A DNA stretch of 55,062 nucleotides from Streptomyces sp. NRRL B-1347. Lineage in GTDB: Bacteria > Actinomycetota > Actinomycetes > Streptomycetales > Streptomycetaceae. The stretch lies in contig NZ_JOJM01000055.1 in NCBI RefSeq assembly GCF_000720325.1, positions 1 to 55,062 on the forward strand. Direction: 5' to 3'. The notes below the pieces were generated by a model, which was not told the origin of the DNA, did no database searches, and saw nothing but the letters and a program-made list of their open reading frames with translations. A program made the translations under genes and the position numbers. This document shows, in pieces, positions 33,219 to 40,936 of this stretch. How positions within the stretch are numbered: the first letter of the stretch is position 1; every line of letters begins with the position of its first letter.

Positions 33219-34787
33219 ATGACCGACGACGTCGTCAGCGGAGCGCCGCTGCCCCTGCCGCTGCTCCTGGACGCGGTCCTCGGCGTCGGCACGGAGCTCT
33301 CGCTCCGCCCCACGCTCCAGCACATCGTGGACAGCGCCGCCGCGCTGACCGGGGCCCGGCACGCCGCCCTGCGGGTCTCGGCGGCTGCGGTGGGGCGGCC
33401 GGAGTGCTTCACGGCGGGCGCGGAGCCGGAACCGGAGCCGGAACCGGAGCCCGCGGCGGCGGCCGCCGGGGACGCCGCCCTGAGCATCCCCATCCACGTC
33501 CAGGACGAGGAGTTCGGCCGGCTCCGCCTCACGCACGGGCCGGGCGGCGCCTTCACGGACGAGGACCGGGGGCTGCTGCGGGTCCTCGCGAGCCAGGCGG
33601 GCATCGCGATCGGCAACGCCCGCCTGTACGAGACGGCCCGTCAGCGCGAGCGCTGGATCGAGGGCGCGGCGGCGGTCACCACGGCCCTCCTCACCGGCGA
33701 GGCCGCGTCCGACGCCCTGATGACGGTGGCCCAGCAGGCCCGGCTCCTCGCGGACGCGGCGGCGGGCGTCGTCCTCCAGCCCACGGAGGAGGGCGGCATG
33801 CGGATCGTCGCGGCGGCGACGGACGGGGGCGGAGACGTGAGCCGGGCGGTCCCCGACGAGCCGGGCCCCGCCGGACACGAGCCGGGCCCCGCCGGGCCGG
33901 TGCCGGGACCGGGCTACCGGCGCCACCCCGCCGCGGCCGCGCAGAACGACCTCATGGGGACCACCATCGAGCCCGGCAGCGCCGTCCTCGAACAACTCCT
34001 CGGCGGGCAGCCGGTGTTCATCGAGGACTCCGCGACCGACCCGCGGATGACCACCCGGGTGCGGTCCAGGTTCGGGCCGAGCATGATGCTGCCGTTGCAG
34101 GCGGGCGGCCGTCTCATCGGCACGCTCGCGCTGCCGCGCCGCCGCGGCGACCCCCCGTACTCGGCGGTGGAGCGGCTGCTCGCCACCCAGTTCGCCTCGC
34201 AGGCCGCGCTCGCCCTCGTGCTCGCCGACGCGCAGCAGTCCCGGCAGCGGCTCGCCGTGTTCGAGGACCGCGACCGCATCGCCCGCGACCTGCACGACCT
34301 CGTCGTCCAGCGGCTCTTCGCGACCGGCATGATGCTGGAGTCGACGCGCCGCAGGGCCGGTTCCACGCCCGAGCAGTCGGCGCTCGACCAGGCCGTGGAC
34401 GAGCTGGAGTCCACCATCCAGGAGGTGCGGACGGCGATCTTCGCGCTCCAGCAGCCGCCCGCCGACGCGCCGACGACGTTCCGGGGCAAGGTCCTCAAGG
34501 AGACGGCGGGGGCGGGCGCCGTGCTCGGGGTGCAGCCGTCGGTGCACTTCTCCGGCGCGGTGGACACGCAGGTCACGGAGCCCGCGGCGGGCCGCCTCCT
34601 CGCCGTGCTGCGCCGGGCCCTGGCCGCGGCGTCGCGGCGCCCCGGCGTGTCCCGGGTGGAGGTGACGGTGGAGGCGGGGGGCCTGCCGGACGGGCGTGCC
34701 GGTGTGCGGCTCGTCGTCCACGACGACGGCGAGACGGACGCCGCCTCCGACACGGGCACGACGGTCACCTGGCAGGCCCCGCTGTAG
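33219..34787 (+). CDS. GAF-domain histidine kinase with degenerate ATPase domain
   Basis: A 522-aa soluble sensor. Two GAF-like modules (about 15-140, interrupted by a Glu-Pro repeat at 69-78, and 160-340) precede a HisKA_3 dimerisation domain with the phospho-acceptor His359 in RDRIARDLHDLVVQRLF. The C-terminal ATPase (about 440-522) is short. The N-box is LRRALAAASRRPG, without the usual Asn, and only VHDDGE remains of the G1 box, with no G2. Autophosphorylation is therefore doubtful. The family resembles DevS/NarL-type kinases that pair with a LuxR-type response regulator, but none is nearby. It follows mbl by 38 bases and may be cotranscribed. Confidence 0.85.
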   Translation: MTDDVVSGAPLPLPLLLDAVLGVGTELSLRPTLQHIVDSAAALTGARHAALRVSAAAVGRPECFTAGAEPEPEPEPEPAAAAAGDAALSIPIHVQDEEFGRLRLTHGPGGAFTDEDRGLLRVLASQAGIAIGNARLYETARQRERWIEGAAAVTTALLTGEAASDALMTVAQQARLLADAAAGVVLQPTEEGGMRIVAAATDGGGDVSRAVPDEPGPAGHEPGPAGPVPGPGYRRHPAAAAQNDLMGTTIEPGSAVLEQLLGGQPVFIEDSATDPRMTTRVRSRFGPSMMLPLQAGGRLIGTLALPRRRGDPPYSAVERLLATQFASQAALALVLADAQQSRQRLAVFEDRDRIARDLHDLVVQRLFATGMMLESTRRRAGSTPEQSALDQAVDELESTIQEVRTAIFALQQPPADAPTTFRGKVLKETAGAGAVLGVQPSVHFSGAVDTQVTEPAAGRLLAVLRRALAAASRRPGVSRVEVTVEAGGLPDGRAGVRLVVHDDGETDAASDTGTTVTWQAPL

Positions 34788-34846
34788 CCGGACCCCCCGG
34801 GGGCTGCCGCCCCTCGGGCCCCCGCCTCGTCGGCGCTCCGCGCCTT

Positions 34847-34870
34847 GTCCTCACACGCCGGACGGGCTGG
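34847..34870 (-). repeat. Streptomyces 'CCAGCCCGTCCGGCG' repeat, copy 3, overlapping a gene end
   Basis: On the minus strand it reads CCAGCCCGTCCGGCGTGTGA and continues GGAC, the same core as the two copies near 19250. Here it supplies the last codons (Ser-Pro-Ser-Gly-Val) and the stop of the MFS gene that ends at 34851, showing that the element can become coding. Confidence 0.8.
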
Positions 34871-36143
34871 TTTCCTCCCGGCTCCCGGCGCGACTGAAGG
34901 TGCGGCTCGTCGGCACCAGGGCCGCTGCCGCCGGGGCCGCGAAGCACAGGATCGCGCAGGCCGCGAGGACGGGGCGGGGGCCGAACGCGTCGATGGCCGG
35001 GGCGATCAGGGCCAGGCCCGCGGGTGCGAGGCCGTAGGACAGCATGAAGTCCAGGGACGACACCCGCGCCAGCTTGTCGGGCGCGACCTCGCGCTGCGTG
35101 GCCGTGAACCACGGCACGTTGAAGAGTTCGATGCCGACCCCGGCCACCGCGTACGCCGCGACGACGAGGGCCCAGTGCACCGGCAGGAGCAGGCTGAGCG
35201 GCGCGAAGCCGTAGAGGGCGAGGCCCGCGAGGGCGGTCCAGCCCTGGGCACGCGGCCGCCAGCGGGCGACGACCAGGGCGCCGCCGAGCGCCCCGAGCGT
35301 GTACGCGGTCATGGCGGCGGCGAGCACCACCCCCGTGTCGTACTTGTCGCGGCTGACCAGCGGAAGCGCCACCCCGGTCGCCGAGTAGCCGGTGGCGATG
35401 ACGGTGGTCAGGGCCCCGAGTCCGGCGAGGAACCAGGGGTGGCGCCGCGCCTCCCGCAGCCCTTCGCCGAACTCCGCGAGGAAGGAGGGGCGTTCACCGG
35501 CCGCGACGGGGGCCGCCCCGTCCGTCCGGCCCGGTCCCGGCACGAGGGCCGCCACCAGCCACAGCAGCCCGATGCCGAGCAGCAGCGTCCAGGTGTCGAG
35601 GAGCACGGCGAGCAGCGCGGTGAGCGAGGGTCCCGCGAGCGTGGTGGCCCGTACGGACAGGGTCATCGCGGCGTTGGCGGCCTGGCGCCTGTCCTCGTCG
35701 ACGACCTCGGCGGTCAGCGCCTGGAAGGCGGGGCGGCACGCGCCCTGCCCGGCGCCCGCGACCACGGCCGCGCCGAGCATCAGGGGGAGCGAGCGGCCGA
35801 GGCCGAGCGCGAGCAGGGGCGTCGCGGCCGCGGCGGCGAGGCCCGCCCAGAGCACGACGCCGCGCCGCGAGTACCGGTCGGCGAGGACGCCGCCGACGGC
35901 GACGGCGACGAGGAAGCCCGCGGTGCGGGCGGCGAGCAGCAGGCCGAGCGTCGCCGCGCCTATGGTGCGGTCGAGGACGGCGAGCCCGAGGACGAAGGGC
36001 AGCGCCCAGGTGGCGAGCCCGGACGCGGTGGTGCCCGACCAGAGCCGCAGGAAGGCGGGGTCCCGCAGGACGCTCCGCGTGGGGGCCGCGCTCCCTTCCG
36101 CGCCCTCGGGGTGCCCGGCTGCTTGCGTTGGCGTGGTCGCCAC
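34851..36143 (-). CDS. MFS transporter, candidate exporter for the adjacent metal-linked operon
   Basis: A 430-aa protein with a GTG start at 36143 and GAGGAG 8 bases upstream. Twelve hydrophobic helices are evident, with the motif-A-like loop GGVLADRYSRRGVVLW. It belongs to the same broad MFS_3 group as siderophore and drug exporters. It is divergent from the SBP-FecCD-ATPase-biosynthesis operon across a 211-base spacer that contains two Fur/Zur-like boxes. That supports a role in exporting the small molecule made by that operon, though this is inference. The 3' end lies inside a common intergenic repeat, so the last five residues are repeat-encoded. Confidence 0.87.
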   Translation of the reverse strand: MATTPTQAAGHPEGAEGSAAPTRSVLRDPAFLRLWSGTTASGLATWALPFVLGLAVLDRTIGAATLGLLLAARTAGFLVAVAVGGVLADRYSRRGVVLWAGLAAAAATPLLALGLGRSLPLMLGAAVVAGAGQGACRPAFQALTAEVVDEDRRQAANAAMTLSVRATTLAGPSLTALLAVLLDTWTLLLGIGLLWLVAALVPGPGRTDGAAPVAAGERPSFLAEFGEGLREARRHPWFLAGLGALTTVIATGYSATGVALPLVSRDKYDTGVVLAAAMTAYTLGALGGALVVARWRPRAQGWTALAGLALYGFAPLSLLLPVHWALVVAAYAVAGVGIELFNVPWFTATQREVAPDKLARVSSLDFMLSYGLAPAGLALIAPAIDAFGPRPVLAACAILCFAAPAAAALVPTSRTFSRAGSREETSPSGV

Positions 36144-36183
36144 GTGACGTACTCCTCTGCTGTCGTCCGCGCGGACCGCGCGG

Positions 36184-36198
36184 TTCGAAATCGTTATG
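36184..36198 (-). promoter_or_regulatory. Fur/Zur-like box before the MFS exporter
   Basis: On the minus strand this reads CATAACGATTTCGAA, resembling the streptomycete Zur core TGAAAACGATTTTCA in the central ACGATTT. It lies about 40 bases upstream of the GTG start. The match is partial and visual only. Confidence 0.45.
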
Positions 36199-36295
36199 CG
36201 GTCTCGCGGAAGCACCCAAGTCCCCCGCTGTGCAAGGACGTTGCGACCCGCTCACGGACGGCCGCCCTCCGGCGGATGCCACCCCGAGAGCCTTT

Positions 36296-36319
36296 ACTGA
36301 AAATGATTACCATTACAGT
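36296..36319 (+). promoter_or_regulatory. Fur/Zur-like operator before the metal-uptake/biosynthesis operon
   Basis: An AT-rich island in GC-rich DNA: outer arms ACTG (36296-36299) and CAGT (36316-36319) are complementary. The inner AATGATTACCATT is a 13-bp dyad with one mismatched pair. Composition and the AATGAT..ATT core are those of Fur-family sites; streptomycete Zur sites look similar, whereas DmdR-type iron boxes (TTAGGTTAG..) do not. It lies 36 bases before the SBP start, over the expected promoter. Confidence 0.6.
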
Positions 36320-36354
36320 ACCCTTGTCGCGTCCCCACCCACACCGGAGGTCCC

Positions 36355-37383
36355 ATGCGTCCGCGTCACCCCGCCCGCCTCGGCACGGCCGTCCTCGCCC
36401 TGTCCCTCACGGCCGTCGGCTGCGCCTCCGGCGGCAGCGAATCGTCGGACGGCAAGGCGGCCGCCGCCCGGAAGACGACCGTCACGAGCTGCGGGAAGAA
36501 GCTGGGCTTCGACGGTCCGCCGAAGCGCGCCGTCGCCCTCGACCAGTCCTCCACCGAGGTGCTGCTCGCGCTCGGGCTCCAGGACCGCATGGCCGGTACG
36601 TCCAACCTCAAGACGAAGATCGCGCCGGAGTACAGGGCCGCGTACGACGGCGTGAAGGTGCTCAGCCCGAAGATCCTCACGAGCGAGCAGCTGCGCGCCG
36701 CGACCCCCGACCTCGCCGTCGGCGGCTTCGCCGACTACTTCACCAAGGACCGCGTCGGCACCCGCGAGGAGCTGGCGGGGCTCGGGCTCCCGTCGTTCGT
36801 GAGCGCCGTGGACTGCCCGAAGCAGAACACCGTGGACGGCAGGGCCCGCACGCCCTTCGAGCTGCTCTTCAAGGACTACGCCGACCTCGGGAAGGTCTTC
36901 GGCGTCGAGAAGCGCGCCCGCGAGCTCGTCAAGGAGCAGCGGGCCACGCTCACCGAGGCGGCGAAGACCAAGAAGCGGGTCGATGGCGAGCCCAGCGTGG
37001 TGTGGCTGTACTCGGTGTACGGCGACACCCCGTACGTGGCGGGCAGATCGGCGATGCCCAGCGAGATGAGCCGCGTCGTCGGCGCGAAGAACGCCTTCGA
37101 CGACGTCGACGAGGACTGGCCGCAGGTCAGCTGGGAGGAAGTCGCCAAGCGCAAGCCCGACTTCATCGTGCTCGGCGATCTGTCGGAGCGCGGCAAGCCG
37201 GGCGACAGCGCCGAGGACAAACTGAAGGCGGTCCGCGCCAACCCGGTGATGGCGAAGCTGCCCGCCGTGCGGGAGAAGCGCTTCATCGAGATCCCCGGTA
37301 CGGAGATGGACCCCTCGGTCCGCACGATCAGCGCCCTGCCGCGCCTCGTCACGGGGATGGAGGACCTCGGGTATGTCCGCTAG
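36355..37383 (+). CDS. ABC transporter substrate-binding lipoprotein (FepB/BtuF-like)
   Basis: A 342-aa protein with GGAGG 4 bases before the ATG. The signal peptide ends in a near-lipobox LTAVGC, so Cys21 is probably lipidated. The Peripla_BP_2 fold is evident from FDGPPKRAVALDQSSTEVLLALGLQDRMAGTS at the N-lobe and DFIVLGDLSERG in the C-lobe, joined by the long helix typical of class III binding proteins for siderophores, haem or cobalamin. Conserved Glu residues for permease salt bridges lie in STEVLLA and near MPSEMS. It heads an eight-gene operon that includes its own permease and ATPase and four enzymes; a metal-chelate ligand is likely. Confidence 0.88.
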   Translation: MRPRHPARLGTAVLALSLTAVGCASGGSESSDGKAAAARKTTVTSCGKKLGFDGPPKRAVALDQSSTEVLLALGLQDRMAGTSNLKTKIAPEYRAAYDGVKVLSPKILTSEQLRAATPDLAVGGFADYFTKDRVGTREELAGLGLPSFVSAVDCPKQNTVDGRARTPFELLFKDYADLGKVFGVEKRARELVKEQRATLTEAAKTKKRVDGEPSVVWLYSVYGDTPYVAGRSAMPSEMSRVVGAKNAFDDVDEDWPQVSWEEVAKRKPDFIVLGDLSERGKPGDSAEDKLKAVRANPVMAKLPAVREKRFIEIPGTEMDPSVRTISALPRLVTGMEDLGYVR

Positions 37384-38527
37384 CCCGGCTCCGGCGGGCC
37401 CGGCCGGCATACCGGCGCCGCCGGGCGGCGGCGTGCCGGACCTGCTGCATCCGTCGGCGCGCGGGGCGGCGGCCCCGGCCCCCGCCGCCCCCGCGGCCGC
37501 CCGCGCCGCCCCGCGCGGGCCTGCCGCGCACGCCGGGCTCTTCCTCCTGGCCGCGCTCGCCCTCCTCGGGTCCGCCGCCGTGTCCGTGCGCATCGGCACC
37601 ACGGACGTCTCGTACGGGGACATCGCCCGCAGCGCCGGGTTCCATCTGGGCTTCGGCACCGACCCCGCGGCGCCGCTCGTGGACTCGCTGATCTGGGAGC
37701 TGCGGGTGCCGCGCGTCCTGATGGCGGCCCTGGTCGGCGCCGCGCTCGCGGTGTGCGGCGCCGCGCTCCAGGCGGTCACGCGCAACGCGCTCGCCGACCC
37801 CTATCTGCTCGGCATCTCGTCGGGCGCCTCGACCGGCGCGGTCACCGTCGTGGTGCTCGGCGTCGGGTCGGCCTCGCTCGGCGTGACGGGCGGCGCGTTC
37901 GTGGGCGCCATGGTGTCGTTCGCGCTCCTGATGCTGCTGCTGCGGCGCACCGGCCTCGACTCGGTGCGGATCGTCCTGACGGGTGTGGTGGTGTCGCAGC
38001 TGTTCACGGCCCTCACCTCGCTCGTCCTGATGGCGTCGGGCGACGCGGAGATGATCCGGGCGATCACGCAGTGGCTGCTCGGCTCGATGGCGCCCGCGCG
38101 CTGGGACGCGGTGGCCGTGACGGCCGCCGTGACGGCGGTGGGGCTGCTCGTCCTGTGGCTCAACTCGGCCGCCCTCGACGGCTTCTCGTTCGGCGCGGAC
38201 ACCGCGTCGTCGCTCGGTGTCGACGTGCGCACGACGCGCTGGCTGCTGCTCGTCGTGACGTCCCTGATGACGTCGGTGGCCGTCGCGTCCGTGGGCGCGA
38301 TCGGCTTCGTCGGCCTGATCGTGCCGCACGGCGTACGGTTCCTCGTCGGGCCCGGGCACCGGGTGCTGCTTCCGCTCTCGGCCCTGGTGGGCGCCGTGTT
38401 CCTGGTGTGGACGGACGCGCTCGCGCGGGTCGCGTTCACGCCGCAGGAGGTGCCCGTCGGCGTGTTCACCGCGCTGCTCGGCGTACCCCTGTTCCTGCTC
38501 GTCCTGCGCGGGCGGGGGGAGCTGTGA
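37373..38527 (+). CDS. FecCD-family ABC transporter permease
   Basis: A 384-aa protein starting 11 bases inside the SBP gene. A 55-residue Pro/Ala-rich N-terminus precedes about ten membrane helices. It carries the FecCD hallmarks WELRVPRVLMAALVGAALAVCGAALQAVTRNALADPYLLGISSGAS and the cytosolic coupling region GFVGLIVPHGVRFLVGPGHRVLLPLSALVGA. It forms the homodimeric channel for chelated metal or cobalamin. Its stop overlaps the ATPase start (GTGA). Confidence 0.92.
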   Translation: MSASPAPAGPAGIPAPPGGGVPDLLHPSARGAAAPAPAAPAAARAAPRGPAAHAGLFLLAALALLGSAAVSVRIGTTDVSYGDIARSAGFHLGFGTDPAAPLVDSLIWELRVPRVLMAALVGAALAVCGAALQAVTRNALADPYLLGISSGASTGAVTVVVLGVGSASLGVTGGAFVGAMVSFALLMLLLRRTGLDSVRIVLTGVVVSQLFTALTSLVLMASGDAEMIRAITQWLLGSMAPARWDAVAVTAAVTAVGLLVLWLNSAALDGFSFGADTASSLGVDVRTTRWLLLVVTSLMTSVAVASVGAIGFVGLIVPHGVRFLVGPGHRVLLPLSALVGAVFLVWTDALARVAFTPQEVPVGVFTALLGVPLFLLVLRGRGEL

Positions 38528-39333
38528 GGATCACCGCGGAGAACGTGAGCTGGGCGGTCGGGGGCAGGAACGTCGTCGACGGCGTGTCCCTGGAGGTCGC
38601 GCCCGGCGAGACCGTCGGCCTGATCGGGCCCAACGGATCCGGCAAGTCCTCCCTGTTGCGGTGTCTGGCCGGGCTGCGGGCGCCCACGTCGGGCGTCGTC
38701 CGCTACGACCGGGAGCCGATCCACGCCTGGAGCGCCCGGCGCGTGGCCCGGCGCGTCGCCTTCGTGGAGCAGGCCGCCGACACAGAGAGCGAGCTGCGGG
38801 TCGTGGACGTGGTGAGCCTGGGCCGGACGCCGTTCGGCGACCGGTGGCGCGGGTTCGACGCGCGCGACCGGGCCGTCGTCGACGCCGCCCTGGCCCGGCT
38901 CGGCCTGACCGACCTGCGCGAGCGCGCCTGGAAGGCCCTGTCCGGCGGCGAGCGGCAGCGCGCCCACATCGCCCGGGCGCTCGCGCAGCAGCCGTACGCG
39001 ATCCTGCTCGACGAGCCGACCAACCACCTCGACGTGAAGCACCAGTTGGAGCTGCTCGCCCTGCTCGCGGGCACCGACCAGACCGTCCTGGTCGCGCTGC
39101 ACGACCTGTCGCTCGCCGCCCGCCACTGCGACCGGCTGCTCCTGCTGCACGGCGGGCGCCTCGTCGCCGCCGGGCCGCCGAAGGACGTCCTGACGCCCGA
39201 GCTGCTCGCGGAGGTCTTCGAGGTCGACGCCGAGACGGGCCCGGACGCCCTCGGCCACCTCGCGGTCAGCTACCGCGGACCCCTCCCCCGCCCCCGCGCG
39301 GACTTCGACACCCCTAAGGAAAAGGACAGTTGA
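38524..39333 (+). CDS. FecE/BtuD-like ABC transporter ATPase
   Basis: A 269-aa ATPase with a GTG start overlapping the permease stop by 4 bases. Walker A GPNGSGKSS (35-43), Q-loop VEQAAD (about 81-86), signature LSGGERQ (139-145), Walker B LLDEPTNHLD (161-170) and the switch His in ALHDLSLA are all present, so it should be active. It powers uptake through the adjacent FecCD permease. The stop and the following methyltransferase ATG share one base (TGATG), which ties the transporter directly to the biosynthetic genes. Confidence 0.92.
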   Translation: MRITAENVSWAVGGRNVVDGVSLEVAPGETVGLIGPNGSGKSSLLRCLAGLRAPTSGVVRYDREPIHAWSARRVARRVAFVEQAADTESELRVVDVVSLGRTPFGDRWRGFDARDRAVVDAALARLGLTDLRERAWKALSGGERQRAHIARALAQQPYAILLDEPTNHLDVKHQLELLALLAGTDQTVLVALHDLSLAARHCDRLLLLHGGRLVAAGPPKDVLTPELLAEVFEVDAETGPDALGHLAVSYRGPLPRPRADFDTPKEKDS

Positions 39334-40109
39334 TGGACACCCAGGCCACCGGACCCGATCTGCTGCGGCAGCTGCCGCCGCCCCTGCCCGCCGAACGGAT
39401 CGTCGCCCTCAACCAGCCGAAGGGGAACCTGCACACCACGCGCGCGTACGAGTGGAACGGCTGGACCTTCGACGTGCCGCCGGGCGTCTTCCTGCCCGGC
39501 GCGACCAGCCGGACGATCCACGAGCGGATCCTCGACGGCCGCATAGAGACCCGCGGCCTGCGCTACGGCGAGTGGGGTATCCCCTGTTCGAGCGAAGCCG
39601 AGAACTTGGGGAAGGGGGCGGGGCTCGGCGTCGAGGCCGTCGCCGCCGGGGTGCGCGGGGCGCGTGAGATCTACGCGATGGACGTGCACGCCACCAGCGT
39701 CGCCACCGCGGCCCGGCACTACGCCCGCCTGGTCGGACCCCGGGACGGCACCGCGTTCCTGCCCGCCGCGGGCGACCTCTTCGACGGGCTTCCGCCCGGC
39801 ACGCGGCTCGACGTCGTCACCTTCAACCCGCCCGCCGTCAGCCGGCCGGTGAGCGAGGACCCCGACGTCGTGCGCAACACGTGCGTCGGCTCGCCCCTGC
39901 TCGCGCGGTTCTTCACCCAGCTCGCCGAGCGGGAGCTGCTCGCGCCGGACGGCGTGGCGTACGTGATCGCGTCGAACACCGCCGATCTGCGCCGCATCGT
40001 CCAGGACGCCCAGGACCGGGGCTTCACACCGCGGATCGACTCCGTGCGCGACTGGCGCGACGGCGTCCTCACCTTCCTGTTCGCGTTCACCCATGGAGGC
40101 CGGGCATGA
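39333..40109 (+). CDS. SAM-dependent methyltransferase in the metal-linked operon (MTS/HemK-like)
   Basis: A 258-aa protein. The start is the ATG at 39333 that shares a base with the ATPase stop. The SAM-binding core begins near GLGVEAVAAGVRGAREIYAMDVHATSVATAARH, with an acidic Asp ending strand 2. LDVVTFNPPAVSRP contains the NPP motif of N-methylating MTS-type enzymes, with Ala in place of the usual Tyr/Phe. The N-terminal 70 residues (GNLHTTRAYEWNGWTFDVPPGVFLPGATSR) form a substrate cap. The substrate is not recognisable; being fused by overlap to transporter and kinase genes suggests a small molecule rather than protein or RNA. Confidence 0.82.
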   Translation: MDTQATGPDLLRQLPPPLPAERIVALNQPKGNLHTTRAYEWNGWTFDVPPGVFLPGATSRTIHERILDGRIETRGLRYGEWGIPCSSEAENLGKGAGLGVEAVAAGVRGAREIYAMDVHATSVATAARHYARLVGPRDGTAFLPAAGDLFDGLPPGTRLDVVTFNPPAVSRPVSEDPDVVRNTCVGSPLLARFFTQLAERELLAPDGVAYVIASNTADLRRIVQDAQDRGFTPRIDSVRDWRDGVLTFLFAFTHGGRA

Positions 40110-40936
40110 AGCGCCCCGAGAACGTCACCGAACTGCTCGACGCCGTCCTCGCGGGCGAGCTGGGGCCCGACCCGGCGGAGCTCACGGCCACCAGCGTGTT
40201 CTGGGTCCACCACGGCACGCGCCTGGCCGGGGGCGACGTCACCTACCTCAACCAGTACGTGCTCGTCCGCGTCGGCGGGGCCTTCGGCGGCTGCGCCTTC
40301 GAGGCGGGCGAGATCGACCCGGCGGTCTGCCGCGACGCGTCGGGCAGTTCGCTCGCCGCGCTCCTCAAGGACGCGCCGACGCCGCTGCGCACGGCCGCCC
40401 TCGACGCCTACCTGGGCGCCGTCGCACCGCACCGGGAGGCGCCCGGTGCCGAGCCGGTGACGCTGCCCGCGGGGCCGCCCGAGGTGCGCGCGGTGGCCCG
40501 GGACACGGCCATCGCGGGCCTGCTCGACATCGAGCGGGGCGCCAAGGTGGCCCTGATCGGCGTCGTCAACCCGCTCGTCGCGGCCATCCGCGAGCGCGGC
40601 GGCGACCCGCTGCCCTGCGACTTCAACCTGCGCACGACGCAGTGGGGCGACCCCGTGAGCCGCGACATGCACGAGGTGCTCGACGCCGCCGACGCCGTCG
40701 TCGCCACCGGCATGACGCTGTCCAACGGCAGCTTCGACACGATCCTCGCGCGCTGCCGCGAGCGGGGCGTCCCACTGGTCGTCTACGCGCAGTCCGGCAG
40801 CGCGGTCGCGCGGGCCTTCCTGGGCGCGGGGGTGGCCGCGCTGTCCGCGGAGCCGTTCCCGTTCTCGCAGTTCAGCGCCGAGCCGACGGTCCTGTACCGG
40901 TACCGGGCCGCGCCGGGCGCCGAGGGTGGGGCGTGA
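40106..40936 (+). CDS. DUF4213/DUF364 'putative heavy-metal chelation' protein
   Basis: A 276-aa soluble protein starting at an ATGA overlap. The N-terminal part (about 20-115: FWVHHGTRLAGGDVTYLNQYVLVRVGGAFGGCAFEAGEID) fits DUF4213. The C-terminal Rossmann-like part (about 150-270: VALIGVVNPLVAAIRERGGDPLPCDFN, DAADAVVATGMTLSNGSFDTIL, VVYAQSGSAVARAFLGAGVAALSAEPFPF) fits DUF364. These families were named for a presumed heavy-metal chelation link, and members co-occur with metal transport genes. The biochemical activity is unknown. In this operon it may bind or help build the metal ligand. Its stop overlaps the kinase GTG by 4 bases. Confidence 0.82.
   Translation: MKRPENVTELLDAVLAGELGPDPAELTATSVFWVHHGTRLAGGDVTYLNQYVLVRVGGAFGGCAFEAGEIDPAVCRDASGSSLAALLKDAPTPLRTAALDAYLGAVAPHREAPGAEPVTLPAGPPEVRAVARDTAIAGLLDIERGAKVALIGVVNPLVAAIRERGGDPLPCDFNLRTTQWGDPVSRDMHEVLDAADAVVATGMTLSNGSFDTILARCRERGVPLVVYAQSGSAVARAFLGAGVAALSAEPFPFSQFSAEPTVLYRYRAAPGAEGGA

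Noticed and set aside
33489..34787. Frameshift in the histidine kinase to explain its short ATPase domain
   Set aside because: The other frames after 34500 do not restore G1/G2 boxes, so degeneration rather than a single frameshift is the simpler reading.
36144..36354. Cobalamin riboswitch before the FecCD operon
   Set aside because: I looked for the B12-box and surrounding helices and did not see them; the spacer instead has Fur-family-like dyads.
36144..36354. DmdR/IdeR iron box
   Set aside because: No TTAGGTTAGGCTAACCTAA-like sequence is present in this spacer or in 49805-50036.
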